Assembly (NCBI GenBank): GCA_012838705.1
Contig: DUOT01000095.1
Location: forward strand, 1 to 33,103
Origin: Acholeplasmataceae bacterium
GTDB lineage: Bacteria; Bacillota_I; Bacilli_A; ML615J-28; CAG-698
Direction: 5' to 3'
DNA: 33,103 nucleotides
Positions 32,993-33,103 of the stretch are shown piece by piece. The translations under genes and the position numbers were made by a program. The number at the start of each line of letters is the position of its first letter. Within the stretch, counting starts at the first letter, position 1. The notes below the pieces were generated by a model. It worked only from the letters and a program-made list of their open reading frames with translations, was not told the DNA's origin and ran no database searches.

Positions 32993-33103
32993 TCATTGGA
33001 AATATTCATTAAATAAAAACAGATTGATCTTTCAATCTGTTTTTGATAATGATAATGGACATATTTACCAATATATCCTATAATAAATTGTTGTGCACCA
33101 ATT
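32965..33103 (-). CDS. 3' end of a probable GT2-family glycosyltransferase (partial)
   Basis: Entering from the right edge, the minus strand is open for 45 codons: IGAQQFIIGYIGKYVHYHYQ, then KQIERSICFYLMNISNDHKI and SYEKP. The first part aligns without gaps to the C-terminal membrane helix and tail of GtrB/DPM1-like glycosyltransferases, recalled as G-x-Q-x-x-x-x-G-x-I-G-x-Y-x-x-x-x-Y-x-x-x-x-x-R. The last residues and stop are encoded by the 22-bp repeat array, and a perfect 13-bp hairpin lies inside the ORF (33015-33044). Only about 45 residues are visible, so the assignment is tentative. Confidence 0.5.
   Translation of the reverse strand, partial: IGAQQFIIGYIGKYVHYHYQKQIERSICFYLMNISNDHKISYEKP

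Noticed and set aside
1-33103. Mycoplasma genetic code (UGA as Trp)
   Set aside because: Several recognised genes end in TGA with coupled starts (ATGA at 10671 and 29128), and conserved Trp positions use TGG.

Overview
The window is about 33.1 kb of very AT-rich DNA with short intergenic gaps and strong AGGAG-type ribosome binding sites. TGA is used as a stop and Trp is read from TGG, so the standard bacterial code applies. Together with a reduced AddAB nuclease, pyruvate formate-lyase, many Firmicute-type ABC exporters and lipoproteins with an LxxC lipobox, this points to a low-GC Bacilli/Tenericutes lineage outside the UGA=Trp mycoplasmas (Acholeplasma/Izemoplasma/RF39-like). The lineage is inferred; no rRNA is present to confirm it.

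Layout. 1-4.4 kb (minus): the 5' part of an unknown membrane protein, and two overlapping ABC exporter half-transporters behind a sigmaA promoter that carries a 21-bp palindrome between -35 and -10. 4.4-9.1 kb (minus): one giant lipoprotein with collagen-like triplets, four 187-residue tandem repeats and InlB-type repeats, behind a structured leader. 9.3-12.7 kb (plus): tRNA-Ser(GGA); an AbrB-type regulator with an ABC-2 transporter operon; a DUF6508-like protein; a gene remnant; and a PduO-type cobalamin adenosyltransferase. 12.7-16.9 kb (minus): a ZIP metal transporter, and a double-SIS MurQ/GCKR-like protein followed by a PfkB sugar kinase and pyroglutamyl peptidase. 17.0-24.5 kb (minus): a tightly packed addB-addA-nnr-J-domain operon. 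24.6-25.3 kb (minus): a SAM methyltransferase, divergent from pflB-pflA (plus, 25.4-28.4 kb). 28.4-31.6 kb (minus): satD-like gene, ABC exporter and DUF3307 membrane protein, overlapping end to start. 31.7-32.8 kb (minus): a small lipoprotein and a DUF2512 (YndM-like) membrane protein. 32.8-33.1 kb: a terminator, a 22-bp tandem repeat array and the 3' end of what looks like a GT2-family glycosyltransferase.

Functional reading. The core is ordinary: fermentative pyruvate cleavage (PflB activated by PflA), double-strand-break processing (AddAB), NAD(P)HX repair (Nnr) and metal uptake (ZIP). The accessory part is mainly the cell envelope: three ABC exporter systems, a surface lipoprotein and small membrane proteins. 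The items most worth a second look are the bacterial GCKR-like protein beside a kinase, the SatD/ABC/DUF3307 cluster, the modular collagen-like lipoprotein and its leader, and the 22-bp repeats that supply the end of the glycosyltransferase gene. I found no CRISPR array, insertion sequence, prophage or recognised defence system.
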